A stretch of 64,000 bases of DNA, taken from the NCBI GenBank assembly GCA_021732745.1, contig JAKFUK010000004.1, forward strand, positions 310,001 through 374,000. Reading direction: 5' to 3'. Positions 63,680-64,000 of this stretch are shown here, one piece after another. Under the pieces are notes generated by a model. It had not been told where the DNA came from, ran no database searches, and saw only the letters and a program-made list of their open reading frames with translations. Source of the DNA: Nevskia sp. (lineage in GTDB: Bacteria; Pseudomonadota; Gammaproteobacteria; Nevskiales; Nevskiaceae). How positions within the stretch are numbered: the first letter of the stretch is position 1; each line of letters starts with the position of its first letter. The position numbers and the translations under genes are program-made.

Positions 63680-64000
63680 TCAGCCCGGCAGTTCGATAAA
63701 GGGATCCATCGCTGTCACCGGCAGCTTTTCGAAGTGCCGCAGGTTGCGGGTCAGCACGATCAGATCGTGATGGGCGGCAATCGCGGCGATGGCGACATCG
63801 GAAAAGCCGGGGTGGTAGCCACCGGCCAGTGCTGCATCGCTGATCTTTCCGAGTGTCCTGCTGCATTTCACGTCGAGCGCCAGCAGGCTGTCGGCGTGAT
63901 CGGCGATCAGGCCATCGAGCCACCGGGAAAGATGGTCGACGCGGGCGCTGCTCCCGGCGCGGCGCAGCTTGCAGATGCCTTGCTCGATTTCGGCGATCGC
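63680..64000 (-). CDS. PIN-domain toxin (VapC/FitB-like), 5' end off window
   Basis: 107 C-terminal residues of a PIN-domain ribonuclease. AEIEQGICKLRRAG is the second conserved block with its Glu. The segment GFSDVAIAAIAAHHDLIVLTRN carries the third acidic residue (split: GFSDVAIAAIAA and HHDLIVLTRN), and the end is MDPFIELPG. The first Asp and the antitoxin gene, normally just upstream, would lie beyond the right edge. The reading frame runs open to base 64000. Type II toxins of this kind cleave tRNA or rRNA. Confidence 0.82.
   Translation of the reverse strand, partial: AIAEIEQGICKLRRAGSSARVDHLSRWLDGLIADHADSLLALDVKCSRTLGKISDAALAGGYHPGFSDVAIAAIAAHHDLIVLTRNLRHFEKLPVTAMDPFIELPG

Overview
The window looks like chromosomal DNA from a GC-rich gammaproteobacterium. 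Evidence is the ubiE-ubiJ-ubiB trio, the rhodanese-grxC-secB-gpsA block, and neighbouring ctpA, envC and hemB. The large load of aromatic, alicyclic and storage-lipid genes would suit the Nevskiales/Solimonadaceae group, but that placement is inference. I saw no rRNA, tRNA, IS element or CRISPR array.

Region 1 (1-13.1 kb) holds genes for CoA-thioester breakdown. A minus-strand operon runs from a BadI-like ring-opening hydrolase (5954-6754) through a crotonase, a MaoC pair, a CoA-transferase-like protein and an SDR to a thiolase cut by the left edge. Around it lie an odd enoyl-CoA hydratase homologue, an M14 peptidase, an exported catalase-peroxidase, an MDR oxidoreductase and a BadH-like SDR. 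BadI- and BadH-like enzymes together point to beta-oxidation-style opening of a cyclohexane-type ring.

Region 2 (13.4-21.1 kb) is a plus-strand storage-lipid operon: alpha/beta hydrolase, plsB, HAD-plsC fusion, gpsA, WS/DGAT and a monoacylglycerol-lipase-like hydrolase.

Region 3 (21.3-24.0 kb) has an AraC regulator divergent from a small membrane operon: an unknown multi-pass protein plus COX3- and COX4-like subunits without a catalytic oxidase subunit.

Region 4 (24.0-34.4 kb) is a biphenyl-type aromatic cluster: bphB-like dehydrogenase, XylR/DmpR-type sigma54 activator, bphC-like extradiol dioxygenase, CarAa-like Rieske oxygenase, bphA1/A2/A3-like dioxygenase and bphD-like hydrolase. A convergent molybdopterin oxidoreductase follows. 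A well-formed -24/-12 promoter precedes bphC. No ferredoxin reductase is present.

Region 5 (34.5-40.9 kb) carries a dienoyl-CoA-reductase-like SDR, two TetR regulators, an AlkB-family hydroxylase, a nitronate-monooxygenase-family flavoprotein and an acyl-CoA dehydrogenase. Region 6 (41-51.9 kb) is core genome: ubiE, ubiJ, ubiB, a DUF4112 protein, ctpA, envC, rhodanese, grxC, secB, a TPR protein and a second gpsA. Region 7 (51.9-58.3 kb) has six glycosyltransferases. Region 8 (58.6-64 kb) has glpK, an ECF sigma/anti-sigma pair, hemB, aroE and a PIN-domain toxin cut by the right edge.

Two cross-cutting signals stand out. A palindrome, GTATGG-N2-CCATAC, occurs in three promoter regions and would tie the BadI-like, BadH-like and dienoyl-reductase-like genes into one regulon. 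A family of long imperfect inverted repeats, with arms built from degenerate 9-nt units, fills at least eight intergenic gaps.
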